27,940 nucleotides of DNA from Buchnera aphidicola (Greenidea ficicola) (GTDB lineage Bacteria > Pseudomonadota > Gammaproteobacteria > Enterobacterales > Enterobacteriaceae): positions 56,346-84,285 of the forward strand of contig NZ_CP135012.1 in the NCBI RefSeq assembly GCF_039386055.1, given 5' to 3'. Under the pieces are notes generated by a model, which saw only the letters and a list, made by a program, of their open reading frames with translations, did no database searches and was not told the DNA's origin. This document shows, piece after piece, positions 1 to 8,960 of the stretch (its first letter is position 1; every line of letters begins with the position of its first letter). Position numbers and translations under genes: made by a program.

Positions 1-1
1 A

Positions 2-368
2 AAATGAAGTTGATCGATAAGCCGGGTTTTGTTTTAAACAGTCATTTATCTAGGTTAATAATTACTTATTATCTCAAGCAGTCTACCAGGTTTTAATATG
101 AGCAATATTATAGTTATAAAATATTTAACTAATCCTTAATATGACTTTGCTCTAAGTGGAGTTTACCTAGCTATTTCTATTTTTAGAAATACGGTATGCT
201 TTTACCACACCATTTCACCCTTACCCTATATTTATTAAAATATTGGCGGTTTTTTTTCTGTTGTGCTTTTCGTAAGTTTACACTTCCCAGAAGTTATCTG
301 GCACTTTGCTCTTTAGAGCCCGGACTTTCCTCTTTTATATTTTTAAAAGCGACTGTTTGATCAACTTC
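2..368 (-). ncRNA. rnpB: RNase P RNA (M1 RNA), bacterial type A
   Basis: This is the catalytic RNA of RNase P, which trims the 5' leader from pre-tRNAs. Read on the minus strand it has the conserved blocks in order: GAGGAAAGTCCGGGCTC (rc of 316-332, P4 5' strand), AACAGA followed by an A-run and ACCGCC, AAGGGTGAAA (CR IV region), GGTAAACTCC, CCTGGTAGACTGCTTGAG (including the GGU expected to pair with the tRNA RCCA end), and CCCGGCTTATCG near the 3' end. The termini form a perfect 10-bp P1 helix (6-15 with 359-368), which sets the 5' end at about 368. The 3' end is set by analogy to E. coli, give or take a few bases. Length is about 367 nt against 377 in E. coli. The peripheral helices are AT-converted while the core is intact. 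It starts 18 nt after the rsmI stop codon, with no clear promoter or terminator between, so it may come from a shared transcript. Confidence 0.96.
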
Positions 369-386
369 TTTTTTAATAATACATAT

Positions 387-1250
387 TTATATTTTTTTGT
401 CACGATATTTTAATATTTTTTTGTATAATTTATTTTTTTTAATTTTATATATTTTTGAAATAATTTTTATTAATTTATTAAATTTTAGATATTTTTTTAA
501 AATATTAAATAGTTTAAATATTTTTTTATTTATTTTTTTTTTTTTTTTTTTTTTATATCCTTTTATTATAATTGTTATTTCTCCTTTTCTATTTTTTTTA
601 TTTTTTTTTAACCATTTTAGTATATTTTTAGTGGTATTTTTTTTTATTTTTTCCCATTTTTTTGTTAGTTCTTTTGCTAAAGTTATTTTTTTTTTATTAC
701 CCATAATTTTTTTTATATCTTTTATACATTTTATTATTCTTTTTGGAGATTCATATAAAATTGTAGTTCTTGTTTCTTTTTTTATTTTTTTTATTATTTT
801 TATTCTTTTTTTTTTTTTTTTTGGTAAAAATCCTTCATAACAAAATTTATTTGAAGACATTCCTGATGCAATTAATGCTGTAATTGCAGCACAAGGACCT
901 GGTAATGGTATTATTTTTATTTTATTTAAGTAACATAATTTAATTAAATAATAACCAGGGTCGTTTATTAAAGGAGTTCCTGCATTAGAAACAATTGCAA
1001 TATTTTTTTTTTGTTTAAGTTTTTTAATTATTTTTTTACTTTGTTTTTTTTCATTAAAAATTTGCATATTAAACATTTTTTTTTTAATTTTTAGTTTTTT
1101 TAATAATATGTTTGTGTGTTGTATATTTTCTGTTGTTATTATATCTACTTTTTTAAATATTTTTATTGCTCTTTTAGTTATATCATTTAAATTACCTATA
1201 GGTGTAGGAATTATATATAGTGTTCCGTTTTTGTTATTAAATTTTTTCAT
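387..1250 (-). CDS. rsmI: 16S rRNA (cytidine-2'-O)-methyltransferase RsmI, possibly degenerating
   Basis: RsmI 2'-O-methylates C1402 of 16S rRNA with SAM, in a tetrapyrrole-methylase fold. The 287-aa product matches the 286 aa of E. coli end to end: TLYIIPTPIGNLNDIT near the N-terminus, GTPLINDPGY, PLPGPCAAITAL, CYEGFLPKK, and KKNKLYKKIL at the C-terminus. Two family signatures are altered: the usual EDTR reads ENIQ, and the usual SDAGTP reads SNAGTP, an Asp-to-Asn change in each. Lysine makes up about 29% of residues. An A22 tract (533-554) and an A17 tract (806-822) encode lysine runs, but the frame stays open through both. The ATG at 1248-1250 fits the family start; no Shine-Dalgarno is visible. 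It is divergent from fabB and 18 nt upstream of rnpB. Identity is secure; full activity is not. Confidence 0.93.
   Translation of the reverse strand: MKKFNNKNGTLYIIPTPIGNLNDITKRAIKIFKKVDIITTENIQHTNILLKKLKIKKKMFNMQIFNEKKQSKKIIKKLKQKKNIAIVSNAGTPLINDPGYYLIKLCYLNKIKIIPLPGPCAAITALIASGMSSNKFCYEGFLPKKKKKRIKIIKKIKKETRTTILYESPKRIIKCIKDIKKIMGNKKKITLAKELTKKWEKIKKNTTKNILKWLKKNKKNRKGEITIIIKGYKKKKKKKINKKIFKLFNILKKYLKFNKLIKIISKIYKIKKNKLYKKILKYRDKKI
533..554 (-). repeat. A22 homopolymer inside rsmI
   Basis: An uninterrupted run of 22 T on the plus strand, so A22 on the coding strand, lies in the 3' third of rsmI and encodes seven consecutive lysines. The reading frame downstream still matches the RsmI C-terminus, so the genomic frame is correct. 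A tract this long is expected to be prone to replication and transcription slippage. A second run of 17 lies at 806-822 in the same gene. Confidence 0.9.
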
Positions 1251-1325
1251 TTTATTTTTATAAAATTAATATATTTTCTTTATATTATTATAACAATAAT
1301 GATTATATTAGCAAGGAAATGTTGT

Positions 1326-2543
1326 ATGAATAAAGTAGTTATTACTGGAATAGGAATATTATCTAGTATTGGAAATAATAAAAAAGAAGTATTAAATTCT
1401 TTATTTAAAAATATTTCTGGTATTACTTATTCTAAAGAAATGAGATTGTATGGAATGTATAGTAATGTTTGGGGAAATATTAAAATTAATATAAATGATT
1501 TTATTAATAATAGATTATCAAGATTTATGAATGATGGAACTATATATTCATATTTAGCTATGAAAGAAGCAATTAAGGATTCTTTTTTGCTTGATAAACA
1601 ATATCAATTTAATCCTTATGTTGGAATTATTGTTGGATCTTCTGGAGGATCTCCAAAGTCTAAAAATTTATCTATAAATTCTATGTATAGTAATAAAGGA
1701 ATAAAAATTTTATCTCCTTATATAGCAATAAAATCTATGACTTCAAATATATCTGCTTGTTTAGGTACTTTATTTAAATTGAATGGGGTAAATTATTCTA
1801 TTAGTTCCGCTTGTTCTAGTTCTTCTCATTGTATAGGGAATGCATTTGAATTAATACAAATGGGAAAACAAAAAATTATTTTTGCAGGTGGAGGAGAAGA
1901 ATTAAATGCAGAATTAGCTTGTGAATTTGATTCTATGAAAGCTTTATCTAGAAATTATAATTTTAATCCTGAAAAATCATCTAGAGTATATGATAAGAAT
2001 AGAGATGGTTTTGTTATATCTGGAGGAGCAGGTATTATTGTTTTAGAAGAATTGCATCATGCTTTGTCTAGAAAAGCTAAAATATATGCGGAAATTGTTG
2101 GATATTCTTCTAATTCAGATGGTTATAATTTTTTTTTACCTTCTGGAGAAGGAGCTGTAAGATGTATGAAAAATGCTTTAAAGTTTATAAAATCTCCAGT
2201 AGAATATATTAATGTTCATGGAACTTCTACTAAATTGGGTGATATTATTGAGTTAAATGCTATAAAAAAAGTTTTTAAAAATGATATTCCTAAAATTTCT
2301 TCAACTAAATCTCTTACTGGTCATTCTTTGGGAGTTTCAGGAGTTCATGAAATTATTTATACTTTATTAATGTTAGAAAATAATTTTATAGCTCCTAGTG
2401 TAAATATAGAAAATATTGATAATAATGCTAAAAATATGAATATTGTTAGAAATATTCTTTGTAAAAATTTTAATATTGCTATGTCTAATAGTTTTGGTTT
2501 TGGAGGTGTTAATTCTACAATTATAATCAAAAAATATAATTAA
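1326..2543 (+). CDS. fabB: 3-oxoacyl-[acyl-carrier-protein] synthase I (KAS I)
   Basis: FabB performs the decarboxylative condensation of malonyl-ACP with acyl-ACP in type II fatty-acid elongation. The 405-aa product aligns without gaps to E. coli FabB. The Cys-His-His triad is at the same residue numbers: C163 (in SISSACSSS), H298 (in NVHGTST) and H333 (in SLTGHSLG), with K328 also kept. The N-terminus NKVVITGIGILSSIGNN is typical. I chose the ATG at 1326 over the in-frame ATG at 1299 because it gives the family N-terminus and has AAGGA at 1313-1317, 8 nt upstream. The gene is divergent from rsmI and followed by talA after 82 bp containing two AT-rich inverted repeats. FabB is the elongation enzyme needed for unsaturated fatty acids in enterobacteria; no other fab gene lies in this window. 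Confidence 0.97.
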   Translation: MNKVVITGIGILSSIGNNKKEVLNSLFKNISGITYSKEMRLYGMYSNVWGNIKININDFINNRLSRFMNDGTIYSYLAMKEAIKDSFLLDKQYQFNPYVGIIVGSSGGSPKSKNLSINSMYSNKGIKILSPYIAIKSMTSNISACLGTLFKLNGVNYSISSACSSSSHCIGNAFELIQMGKQKIIFAGGGEELNAELACEFDSMKALSRNYNFNPEKSSRVYDKNRDGFVISGGAGIIVLEELHHALSRKAKIYAEIVGYSSNSDGYNFFLPSGEGAVRCMKNALKFIKSPVEYINVHGTSTKLGDIIELNAIKKVFKNDIPKISSTKSLTGHSLGVSGVHEIIYTLLMLENNFIAPSVNIENIDNNAKNMNIVRNILCKNFNIAMSNSFGFGGVNSTIIIKKYN

Positions 2544-2565
2544 TATAAATATTATATTAATTATA
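2535..2565 (+). terminator. Perfect 14-bp hairpin straddling the fabB stop codon
   Basis: Left arm tataattaatataa (2535-2548) and right arm ttatattaattata (2552-2565) are perfectly complementary with a 3-nt spacer. The fabB stop TAA (2541-2543) lies inside the left arm. There are no G-C pairs and no clean T-tract, so this is not a textbook intrinsic terminator; it may act as a 3'-end structure. A 20-bp perfect palindrome follows at 2568-2587. Confidence 0.4.
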
Positions 2566-2567
2566 GT

Positions 2568-2587
2568 ATTTTAATATATATTAAAAT
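2568..2587. repeat. 20-bp perfect AT palindrome between fabB and talA
   Basis: The sequence attttaatatatattaaaat is its own reverse complement. It sits just after the fabB stop-codon hairpin and about 40 bp before the talA start. It could fold as a short hairpin or be an AT-composition accident; no protein-binding motif is recognised. Confidence 0.35.
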
Positions 2588-2625
2588 TTATTAATAATTA
2601 ATTTTTTTTTAAATATAGAGGTTTT

Positions 2626-3582
2626 ATGAATCAATTAGAATCTTTAAAAAAAAATACTTTAATATCAATAGATAGTGCAGATATAAAATTTATAAATAAA
2701 TATAATCCTCAAGACGCAACAACTAATCCTTCTTTAATTTTGCAAGTAATTTATTTAAAAAAATATTCAAATATTTTTTTTGATGCTTTATTATATGCTA
2801 ATAAAAAAGGTGGAAATTTAAATAATAAATTAAGTAATGCTAGTGATAAAATATTAGTTAATATAGGAGTAGAAATTTTAAAAAAAATTCCTGGTTATAT
2901 TTCTACCGAAATAGATGCTCGTTTATCTTTTAATACCGATTTAAGTGTTTTAAAAGCATTAAAATTAATTAAAATGTATAAAGAAGAAGGTATACATCGT
3001 GAAAGAATTTTAATTAAATTAGCTGCTACTTGGGAAGGGATAAAAGCTGCTGAAATTTTAGAAAAAAAAGGTATTAAATGCAATTTAACTTTATTATTTT
3101 CATTTGCACAAGCTGTTGCTTGCGCTGAGTCTAATGTATTTTTAATTTCTCCTTTTGTTGGTAGAATATATGATTGGTTTAATAAAAATAATTTATTAAA
3201 AAATTATTCTGAAAATTTAGATCCTGGAGTTGTTGCGGTAAAAAAAATATTTAAATATTATAAAAAATATGATTATAAAACTATAATTATGGGTGCTAGT
3301 TTTAGAAATTTAAAACAAATTTTATCATTATCAGGTTGTGATAGATTGACTATTTCTCCTTTTTTTTTAAATTTATTAAGTTTGAGTTCAGGTTATGTTA
3401 AAAGAAATCTTTTTTGTAATAATATTAAAAAAGAAAAAAATACAAATAAAAAATTATCTGAAAGTGAATTTCGTTGGAAACATAATAAAGATATAATGGC
3501 AGTTGAAAAATTATCTGAAGGTATCTTACAATTTGGTAAAGATCAAATTCAATTAGAAAAAATTTTATTAAAAAATATTTAA
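2626..3582 (+). CDS. talA: Transaldolase
   Basis: Transaldolase moves a dihydroxyacetone unit between sugar phosphates in the non-oxidative pentose-phosphate pathway through a Schiff-base lysine. The 318-aa protein has [13 protein letters not shown] near the N-terminus, the [10 protein letters not shown] strand, the catalytic Lys in [12 protein letters not shown] (K131; K132 in TalB), [16 protein letters not shown] and [11 protein letters not shown]. The C-terminal [20 protein letters not shown] resembles E. coli TalA more than TalB. Adjacency to transketolase, as in the E. coli talA-tktB pair, also supports talA. The start has an AGAGG Shine-Dalgarno 5-10 nt upstream. It is 39 bp from tkt, probably in one transcript. 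With tkt it links fructose-6-P to erythrose-4-P and ribose-5-P, which feed the aromatic and histidine pathways encoded in this window. Confidence 0.96.
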   Translation: MNQLESLKKNTLISIDSADIKFINKYNPQDATTNPSLILQVIYLKKYSNIFFDALLYANKKGGNLNNKLSNASDKILVNIGVEILKKIPGYISTEIDARLSFNTDLSVLKALKLIKMYKEEGIHRERILIKLAATWEGIKAAEILEKKGIKCNLTLLFSFAQAVACAESNVFLISPFVGRIYDWFNKNNLLKNYSENLDPGVVAVKKIFKYYKKYDYKTIIMGASFRNLKQILSLSGCDRLTISPFFLNLLSLSSGYVKRNLFCNNIKKEKNTNKKLSESEFRWKHNKDIMAVEKLSEGILQFGKDQIQLEKILLKNI

Positions 3583-3602
3583 TATGTTTATATAAATATT
3601 TT
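3572..3602 (+). terminator. Hairpin straddling the talA stop codon
   Basis: Arms aaaatattt (3572-3580) plus atat, and atat plus aaatatttt (3594-3602), pair over 13 bp with one bulged A and a GTTT loop (3586-3589). The talA stop TAA (3580-3582) is inside the left arm. It is AT-only and has no downstream T-run. It lies in the short talA-tkt gap, so it may be an mRNA stability element rather than a terminator. Confidence 0.3.
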
Positions 3603-3621
3603 ATTTATTTAGGAAAAATTA

Positions 3622-5622
3622 ATGTATTTAAATAATAAATTATCTAATATTTTAAGAATTTTAAGTATTGATGCTATTGAAAAAGCAAATTCTGGTCATC
3701 CTGGAGCTCCTATGGGTATGGCTGATATTGTAGAAGTTTTATGGAGAAAATTTATTAAACATAATCCTAGTAATCCTTTATGGGATAATAGAGATCGTTT
3801 TATATTATCTAATGGTCATGCTTCAATTTTATTATATAGTATATTGCATTTGACTGGTTATGATATTACTATTAATGATTTGAAAAAATTTCGACAATTT
3901 AATTCTAAGACTCCTGGTCATCCTGAAATTAATAATACTCCAGGAGTTGAAATTACCACTGGTCCTTTAGGTCAAGGTTTAGGAAATGGTGTTGGGATGG
4001 CTATTTCTGAATATATTTTGTCTAAATATTTTAATAGAAAAAATTATAAGATTATTGATCATTATACTTGGGTTTTTGTAGGTGATGGTTGTATTATGGA
4101 AGGTATTTCTCATGAAGTTTGTTCATTAGCAGGTACTTTAAAATTAAATAAATTAATTGTTTTGTATGATAGTAATGGAATTACTATAGATGGTAGGTTG
4201 AATGAGTGGTGTAATGATAATACTAAAAAACGTTTTTTGTCTTATAATTGGAATGTTATTTCTAATGTTGATGGTCATAATAAAAAAGAAATTTATAAAG
4301 CAATTGAAAAAGCAAAATCTTTTAAAGATAAACCTTCTATAATTATTTTTAATACTATTATAGGTTTAGGTTCTCCTAATAAATGTAATAGTTCTTCTGT
4401 TCATGGATCTCCTTTAGGTGAAAAAGAAATATTGTTAGTTCGTGAAACATTAAATTGGAAGTATAATGCTTTTGAAATTCCAAAATTTTTTTATGAAAAA
4501 TGGGATGCTAAAAAAAAAGGTTTTTCTTTAGAAAATAAATGGAATATTTTAATGGATAGTTATAAAATAAATTATCCAAAATTATATTCAGAATATATTC
4601 GAAGAATGAATGGATTTTTACCTTTTAATTTTGAAAAAAAAATAAATGATTTTTTTATATTAAATAAAAAAAATAAACAATCTTTATCAACTAGACAAAT
4701 TTCAAAAAATGTATTAGATTTTATTGGTCCCATGATACCTGAATTAATCGGAGGTTCTGCTGATTTAACTCCTAGTAATTTGACTAAATGGTCTGGATGT
4801 AAAAATATAGTTAAAAGTAATAATGGGAATTATATTCATTATGGAGTACGTGAATTTGGAATGACTGCCATAGCTAATGGTATGTATCATCATAAAGGAG
4901 TAATACCTTATATTGGTACATTTTTAATATTTTCTGATTATGCTAGAAATGCAATTAGAATGGCTTCTTTAATGAAAACTAAAGTTATATTAATTTATAC
5001 TCATGATTCTATTGGTTTAGGGGAAGATGGACCAACACATCAACCTATTGAACAATTATCTAGTTTAAGATTAATTCCAAAGATTAGTATTTGGAGACCT
5101 TGTAATAATTTAGAAGTAATAATAGCTTGGAAATATGCATTAAAAAATAATGGTCCAACAGCTTTAATTTTATCTAGACAAGAATTATTTATTAATGAAA
5201 ATATTAATAATAATATAAAAAATATTGAAAAAGGAGCTTATATAATAAAAGAATTTTTAATTAATAAAAATTATAATGTTATTATAATTTCTACTGGATC
5301 TGAAATAGAATTATCTTTAAAACTTGCTAAAAAATTATTTAAAAATAATTATGGATCTAGAGTTATTTCAATGCCTTCTTGTGATGTTTTTGATAAACAA
5401 AATAATGATTATAAAAAATATTTATTTCCAGATTATATAAAAAAACGTATTGTTGTTGAAGCTGGAGTAGGAGATTATTGGTATAAATATGTTGGTATAG
5501 ATGGGTTAATTATTTCTATTAATAAATTTGCAAAATCAGCTCCATCGAAAATTTTGTTTGATAAATTTGGATTTGATTTAAATAATATTTTTGAAAAATC
5601 TAAATTATATCTTTCATCTTAA
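3622..5622 (+). CDS. tkt: Transketolase
   Basis: This thiamine-diphosphate enzyme moves two-carbon ketol units in the pentose-phosphate pathway. The 666-aa length matches E. coli TktA/TktB (663-667). Visible sites in order: HPGAPMGMAD, SNGHAS, TPGHPE, the ThDP/Mg signature GDGCIMEGISHEVCSLAG ending with DSNGITIDG, VHGSPLG, the activating glutamate in REFGMTAIANG, and HDSIGLGEDGPTHQPIEQL. A C-terminal regulatory-type domain follows. AGGA at 3611-3614 supports the ATG. Gene order with talA matches the E. coli talA-tktB pair, so this is probably the tktB lineage, but sequence alone does not separate the paralogues. It is followed by dapE after 24 bp, probably in one operon. Confidence 0.97.
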   Translation: MYLNNKLSNILRILSIDAIEKANSGHPGAPMGMADIVEVLWRKFIKHNPSNPLWDNRDRFILSNGHASILLYSILHLTGYDITINDLKKFRQFNSKTPGHPEINNTPGVEITTGPLGQGLGNGVGMAISEYILSKYFNRKNYKIIDHYTWVFVGDGCIMEGISHEVCSLAGTLKLNKLIVLYDSNGITIDGRLNEWCNDNTKKRFLSYNWNVISNVDGHNKKEIYKAIEKAKSFKDKPSIIIFNTIIGLGSPNKCNSSSVHGSPLGEKEILLVRETLNWKYNAFEIPKFFYEKWDAKKKGFSLENKWNILMDSYKINYPKLYSEYIRRMNGFLPFNFEKKINDFFILNKKNKQSLSTRQISKNVLDFIGPMIPELIGGSADLTPSNLTKWSGCKNIVKSNNGNYIHYGVREFGMTAIANGMYHHKGVIPYIGTFLIFSDYARNAIRMASLMKTKVILIYTHDSIGLGEDGPTHQPIEQLSSLRLIPKISIWRPCNNLEVIIAWKYALKNNGPTALILSRQELFINENINNNIKNIEKGAYIIKEFLINKNYNVIIISTGSEIELSLKLAKKLFKNNYGSRVISMPSCDVFDKQNNDYKKYLFPDYIKKRIVVEAGVGDYWYKYVGIDGLIISINKFAKSAPSKILFDKFGFDLNNIFEKSKLYLSS

Positions 5623-5646
5623 TTTTTTTTTAAAAGAAAATTTTAT

Positions 5647-6780
5647 ATGAATTCATCTGTTGTAAATTTAGCTATGCAATTAATTAAAATACCTTCTGTT
5701 AGTCCATTAGATTTAGGTTGTCAAAAAATAATTTATAAAAGATTAAAAAATATAGGTTTTAAAATATATTTTTTTAATATTAATAATACAAAAAATATTT
5801 TTGCGTATCGAGGTTCTGAAGGAAAACATTTAAATTTTTTAGGTCATACTGATGTTGTTCCAGGAGGAGATGAAAAGAAATGGAAATATGGAGCTTTTAA
5901 TCCTTTTTTATTTAAAAATAAAATTTTATTTGGAAGAGGAGCTTCGGATATGAAAGGAGCTATAGCTTCTATGATTATTGCGGCGGAAAATTTTGTAACT
6001 AAAAATAATAGTTATAAAGGTAAATTATCTTTTCTTTTTACTTCAGATGAAGAGTCAAGTGGAATTGATGGAATTGTTAAAGTAGTAGATTTATTAAAAA
6101 AAAAAAAACAATATATTGATTATTGTATTGTTGGAGAACCTTCTAGTGAAAAAATTTTAGGAGATGTAATAAAAATTGGACGTAGAGGATCTATTACTTT
6201 TAATATTAAAATTAAAGGAATTTCTGGTCATGTTGCATATCCTAAATATTTAAAAAATCCTATACATATTATTATTCCTTTATTAAATAAATTAATAAAT
6301 TATCAATGGGATAATGGAAATAAAGATTTTATACCAACAAGTTTACAAATTACAAATATTTTTTCAAATAGTTTAAGTGGTAATGTGTCTCCTGATGAAT
6401 TAAGTTTTCAATTTAATATTAGGTTTAGTAATATTATTCAACCAAAAAAAATAGTTTTATTAGTAAATAAAATTTTTAATAATAATTTATTTGATTGTGA
6501 AATTAATTGGAAAGTATTTGCTTTGCCATTTTTAAATAAAAAATTTGAATTAATTAATGTAGTTTCTAGTTCTATTAAAAAATTTAATAGTATTGATACT
6601 AAATTATCTACTAGTGGAGGGACTTCTGATGGAAGATTTTTAAATTTATTAACTGATCAAATTGTTGAATTAGGTTTAATTAATAAAACTATTCATAAAT
6701 ATAATGAGTGTGTTAAGGTTAGTGATTTAGAATTATTAAGTTTTTTATATGAAGATATTATGAATAAATTACTTGTATAA
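5647..6780 (+). CDS. dapE: Succinyl-diaminopimelate desuccinylase
   Basis: DapE hydrolyses N-succinyl-LL-diaminopimelate, a late step of the DAP/lysine pathway; DAP is used for peptidoglycan and as lysine precursor. The 377-aa protein (E. coli 375) is an M20-family di-zinc enzyme with all expected ligands and the general base: H67 (GHTDVVPGG), D101 (GRGASDMKG), E135/E136 (TSDEESSG), E164 (VGEPSS) and H350 (TIHKYNE). The dimerisation-domain motif GHVAYPKYLKNPIH and the TSGGTSDGRF loop are intact. It lies 24 bp after tkt and converges on dapA, with a strong inverted repeat overlapping its stop codon. It pairs functionally with dapA on the opposite strand. Confidence 0.97.
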   Translation: MNSSVVNLAMQLIKIPSVSPLDLGCQKIIYKRLKNIGFKIYFFNINNTKNIFAYRGSEGKHLNFLGHTDVVPGGDEKKWKYGAFNPFLFKNKILFGRGASDMKGAIASMIIAAENFVTKNNSYKGKLSFLFTSDEESSGIDGIVKVVDLLKKKKQYIDYCIVGEPSSEKILGDVIKIGRRGSITFNIKIKGISGHVAYPKYLKNPIHIIIPLLNKLINYQWDNGNKDFIPTSLQITNIFSNSLSGNVSPDELSFQFNIRFSNIIQPKKIVLLVNKIFNNNLFDCEINWKVFALPFLNKKFELINVVSSSIKKFNSIDTKLSTSGGTSDGRFLNLLTDQIVELGLINKTIHKYNECVKVSDLELLSFLYEDIMNKLLV

Positions 6781-6801
6781 TTTTTTTAAAATTATACAAG
6801 T
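6771..6801. terminator. Perfect 14-bp hairpin between convergent dapE and dapA
   Basis: Arms acttgtataatttt (6771-6784) and aaaattatacaagt (6788-6801) are perfectly complementary around a TTT loop and include two G-C pairs. The dapE stop codon (6778-6780) is in the left arm. The dapA stop (6813-6815, minus strand) is 12 nt beyond the right arm. The symmetry and the convergent position suggest a bidirectional 3'-end element. No long U-tract follows on either strand, so classical intrinsic termination is uncertain. Confidence 0.5.
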
Positions 6802-6812
6802 AATATAATATT

Positions 6813-7679
6813 TTAAATAAAGTTATTTTTTATAAAAATAATTTTAGTTTTTTTTGAAATTGAAACCATAGGTAGTCTTAAAGTTTTATTTTTCATTAAT
6901 TTTTTTTTTTTTGTTATCCATTTTATTGGAGAAGGATTTGTTTCTTGAAAAAGATTTTTATGTAATTTTATTAATTTATTATTAATTTTATTTGCTTTTT
7001 TAAATTTTTTTTTTAATGCAAGTGAAAATATTTTATACATTTTTTTTGCAGCGATATTAGCCGTTACAGAAATTACTCCATTTCCTCCTAATTTTATAAA
7101 ATTTAATGCTGTTTCATCATCTCCGCTTATTAACAAAAAATTTTTTTTTGTTTTTTTTTTTATTTTTTTAATTCTTGATAAATCTCCACTAGCTTCTTTT
7201 ATTCCTATTATATTTTTTATTTTGGATAATTTAATTACAGTTTTTGGTAATAAATCACAACCTGTTCTACTTGGGATATTGTATAATATTTGTGGAATAT
7301 TTGTATTTTTTGCTATTTTTTTAAAATGTAAATATAAACCTTTTTGATTTGGTTTGTTATAATAAGGAGTTACTGAAAGACATGCAGATATTCCTGATTT
7401 TTCAAATTTTTTTGTTAATGTAATAGATTCTATAGTAGAATTTGAACCATTTCCTGCGATTATAGGTATTTTTCCATCAGCAATTTCTAATGTTTTAAGA
7501 ACTACATTAATATGTTCTTCTTGGTTTAATGTAGATGATTCTCCTGTTGTTCCAACAGAAACTATAGCTTTTGTTTTATTTTTTATATGATAATATATTA
7601 TTTTTTTAAGACTTTTTAAACAAATATTTCCTTTTATATCCATTGGTGTAATTAATGCAACAATACTTCCTTTAAACAT
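6813..7679 (-). CDS. dapA: 4-hydroxy-tetrahydrodipicolinate synthase
   Basis: DapA condenses pyruvate with aspartate semialdehyde, the first committed step of DAP/lysine synthesis. The 288-aa (beta/alpha)8 barrel (E. coli 292) keeps the Schiff-base K161 (GIKEASGD), Y133 (ILYNIPSRTG, with R138), T44/T45 (SVGTTGES) and Y107. Of the E. coli lysine-feedback residues, S48, H56, N80, E84 and Y106 are at the same positions; H53 is replaced by Gln. The start has AAGGAAA (reverse complement at about 7686-7692) at good spacing. It follows aroC by 23 bp in the same direction, an arrangement not found in E. coli, where the two genes are far apart. Confidence 0.97.
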   Translation of the reverse strand: MFKGSIVALITPMDIKGNICLKSLKKIIYYHIKNKTKAIVSVGTTGESSTLNQEEHINVVLKTLEIADGKIPIIAGNGSNSTIESITLTKKFEKSGISACLSVTPYYNKPNQKGLYLHFKKIAKNTNIPQILYNIPSRTGCDLLPKTVIKLSKIKNIIGIKEASGDLSRIKKIKKKTKKNFLLISGDDETALNFIKLGGNGVISVTANIAAKKMYKIFSLALKKKFKKANKINNKLIKLHKNLFQETNPSPIKWITKKKKLMKNKTLRLPMVSISKKTKIIFIKNNFI

Positions 7680-7702
7680 TTTATATTTCCTTTATATAGT
7701 AA

Positions 7703-8785
7703 TTATTTTTGTTTTTTATGATTTAGTTTTTCACATTGTGCTTTGTTTCTTAATACATGATCCATTATTATTATATATATCATTGCTTTTACTATTGGAA
7801 CAGCTCTTATTCCAACACAAGGGTCATGTCTTCCTTTTGTTATTATTTTTTTTTCTTGATTTTTTTTATTAATTGTTTTTCCAGGAATAGAAATACTTGA
7901 TGTTGGTTTAAATGCAGCGTTTATTATAATATTTTCTCCAGTGCTTATACCTCCTAATATACCTCCTGCATTATTACTAATAAATCCTTTTTTATTCATT
8001 TCGTCTCTATGTTCATTTCCTTTTTTTTTAATTACTGAAAAACCATCTCCTATTTCTATTCCTTTTACTGCATTAATTCCCATAATTGCATGTGCTATTT
8101 CAGCATCTAATTTATCAAATACTGGTTCTCCTAAACCTTGTGGTATGTTTTTTGCAATAGCGGTTATTTTTGCTCCTATAGAATTTCCTTGTTTTATTAA
8201 TTTGTTTATTTTTTTTTTTATTATAGGTATTTTTTTTATATCAGCACAAAAAAATGGATTTTTATTAATTTCTTTTTCGTTAATTAAATTACATTTTATT
8301 TTTCCTATTTGTGATACATATCCTATAATTTTAGTATTATATTTTTTTTTTAAAAATTTTTTTGCGAAAGCTCCTGCTGCTACTCTCATGGTTGTTTCTC
8401 TTGCTGATGATCTACCTCCCCCTCTATAATCTCTTAAACCATATTTTTTTTGGTATGTATAATCTGCATGTCCTGGACGAAAAATATTTTTAATGTTTTT
8501 ATAATCTTGTGATCGTTGATCGGTATTATATATTGTCATTCCTATACTTGTTCCTGTTGTTTTTCCTTTAAAAATTCCTGATAATATTTCTATTGTATCC
8601 ATTTCTTTTCTTTGTGTGGTATATTTTGAAGTTCCTGGTTTTCTTTTGTTTAGTTCTTTTTGTATATCTTTTACAGAAATTTTTATTCCTGGAGGCATTC
8701 CATCTATAATACAACCTAATGCTATTCCATGTGATTCTCCAAAAGTAGTAACACGGAACATTTTTCCTATACTATTTCCTGGCAT
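7703..8785 (-). CDS. aroC: Chorismate synthase
   Basis: AroC makes chorismate from EPSP by anti-1,4-elimination of phosphate, using reduced FMN. It is the last step of the shikimate pathway. The 360-aa product (E. coli 361) has all three family signatures: [11 protein letters not shown] at the N-terminus, NTDQRSQDY with [15 protein letters not shown] then [13 protein letters not shown], and [14 protein letters not shown] near the C-terminus. AAGGAA precedes the ATG by about 7 nt. It leads a two-gene minus-strand unit with dapA. It is divergent from smrB, as aroC (with prmB) is in E. coli. With aroH in this window it marks the two ends of the common aromatic pathway. Confidence 0.98.
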   Translation of the reverse strand: MPGNSIGKMFRVTTFGESHGIALGCIIDGMPPGIKISVKDIQKELNKRKPGTSKYTTQRKEMDTIEILSGIFKGKTTGTSIGMTIYNTDQRSQDYKNIKNIFRPGHADYTYQKKYGLRDYRGGGRSSARETTMRVAAGAFAKKFLKKKYNTKIIGYVSQIGKIKCNLINEKEINKNPFFCADIKKIPIIKKKINKLIKQGNSIGAKITAIAKNIPQGLGEPVFDKLDAEIAHAIMGINAVKGIEIGDGFSVIKKKGNEHRDEMNKKGFISNNAGGILGGISTGENIIINAAFKPTSSISIPGKTINKKNQEKKIITKGRHDPCVGIRAVPIVKAMIYIIIMDHVLRNKAQCEKLNHKKQK

Positions 8786-8960
8786 TTTTTTTCCTTGTTT
8801 ATTTTATTTAATATAATAATATATTATTGTATTAAATATTTTAATAAAATAAAATTTGATATTTTATTATTTTTTTTATTATTTACTTTTTAAGAATATA
8901 TTAATATAATATATTATTAATTATTAAATTTTTTTTTATAAAATATAATAAGTATGAATT

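Noticed and set aside
397..840. Plus-strand open frame of 147 codons, Phe/Ile-rich
   Set aside because: It is the antisense shadow of rsmI, produced by the lysine/A-tract composition; no family features and no start context.
1299..1325. Upstream in-frame ATG of fabB
   Set aside because: It adds nine unconserved residues; ATG 1326 has the Shine-Dalgarno and the family N-terminus.
2895..3083. Minus-strand frame of 62 codons inside talA; likewise 17404-17595 in gnd and 20814-21014 in tilS
   Set aside because: Antisense frames within well-conserved genes, without motifs or ribosome binding sites.
7941..8816. Plus-strand open frames inside aroC (162 and 66 codons)
   Set aside because: Antisense shadows of the highly conserved aroC frame.
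8786..8960. Candidate -10/-35 promoter boxes in this and other AT-rich gaps
   Set aside because: TATAAT-like hexamers are so frequent at this base composition that none can be supported without start-site data.
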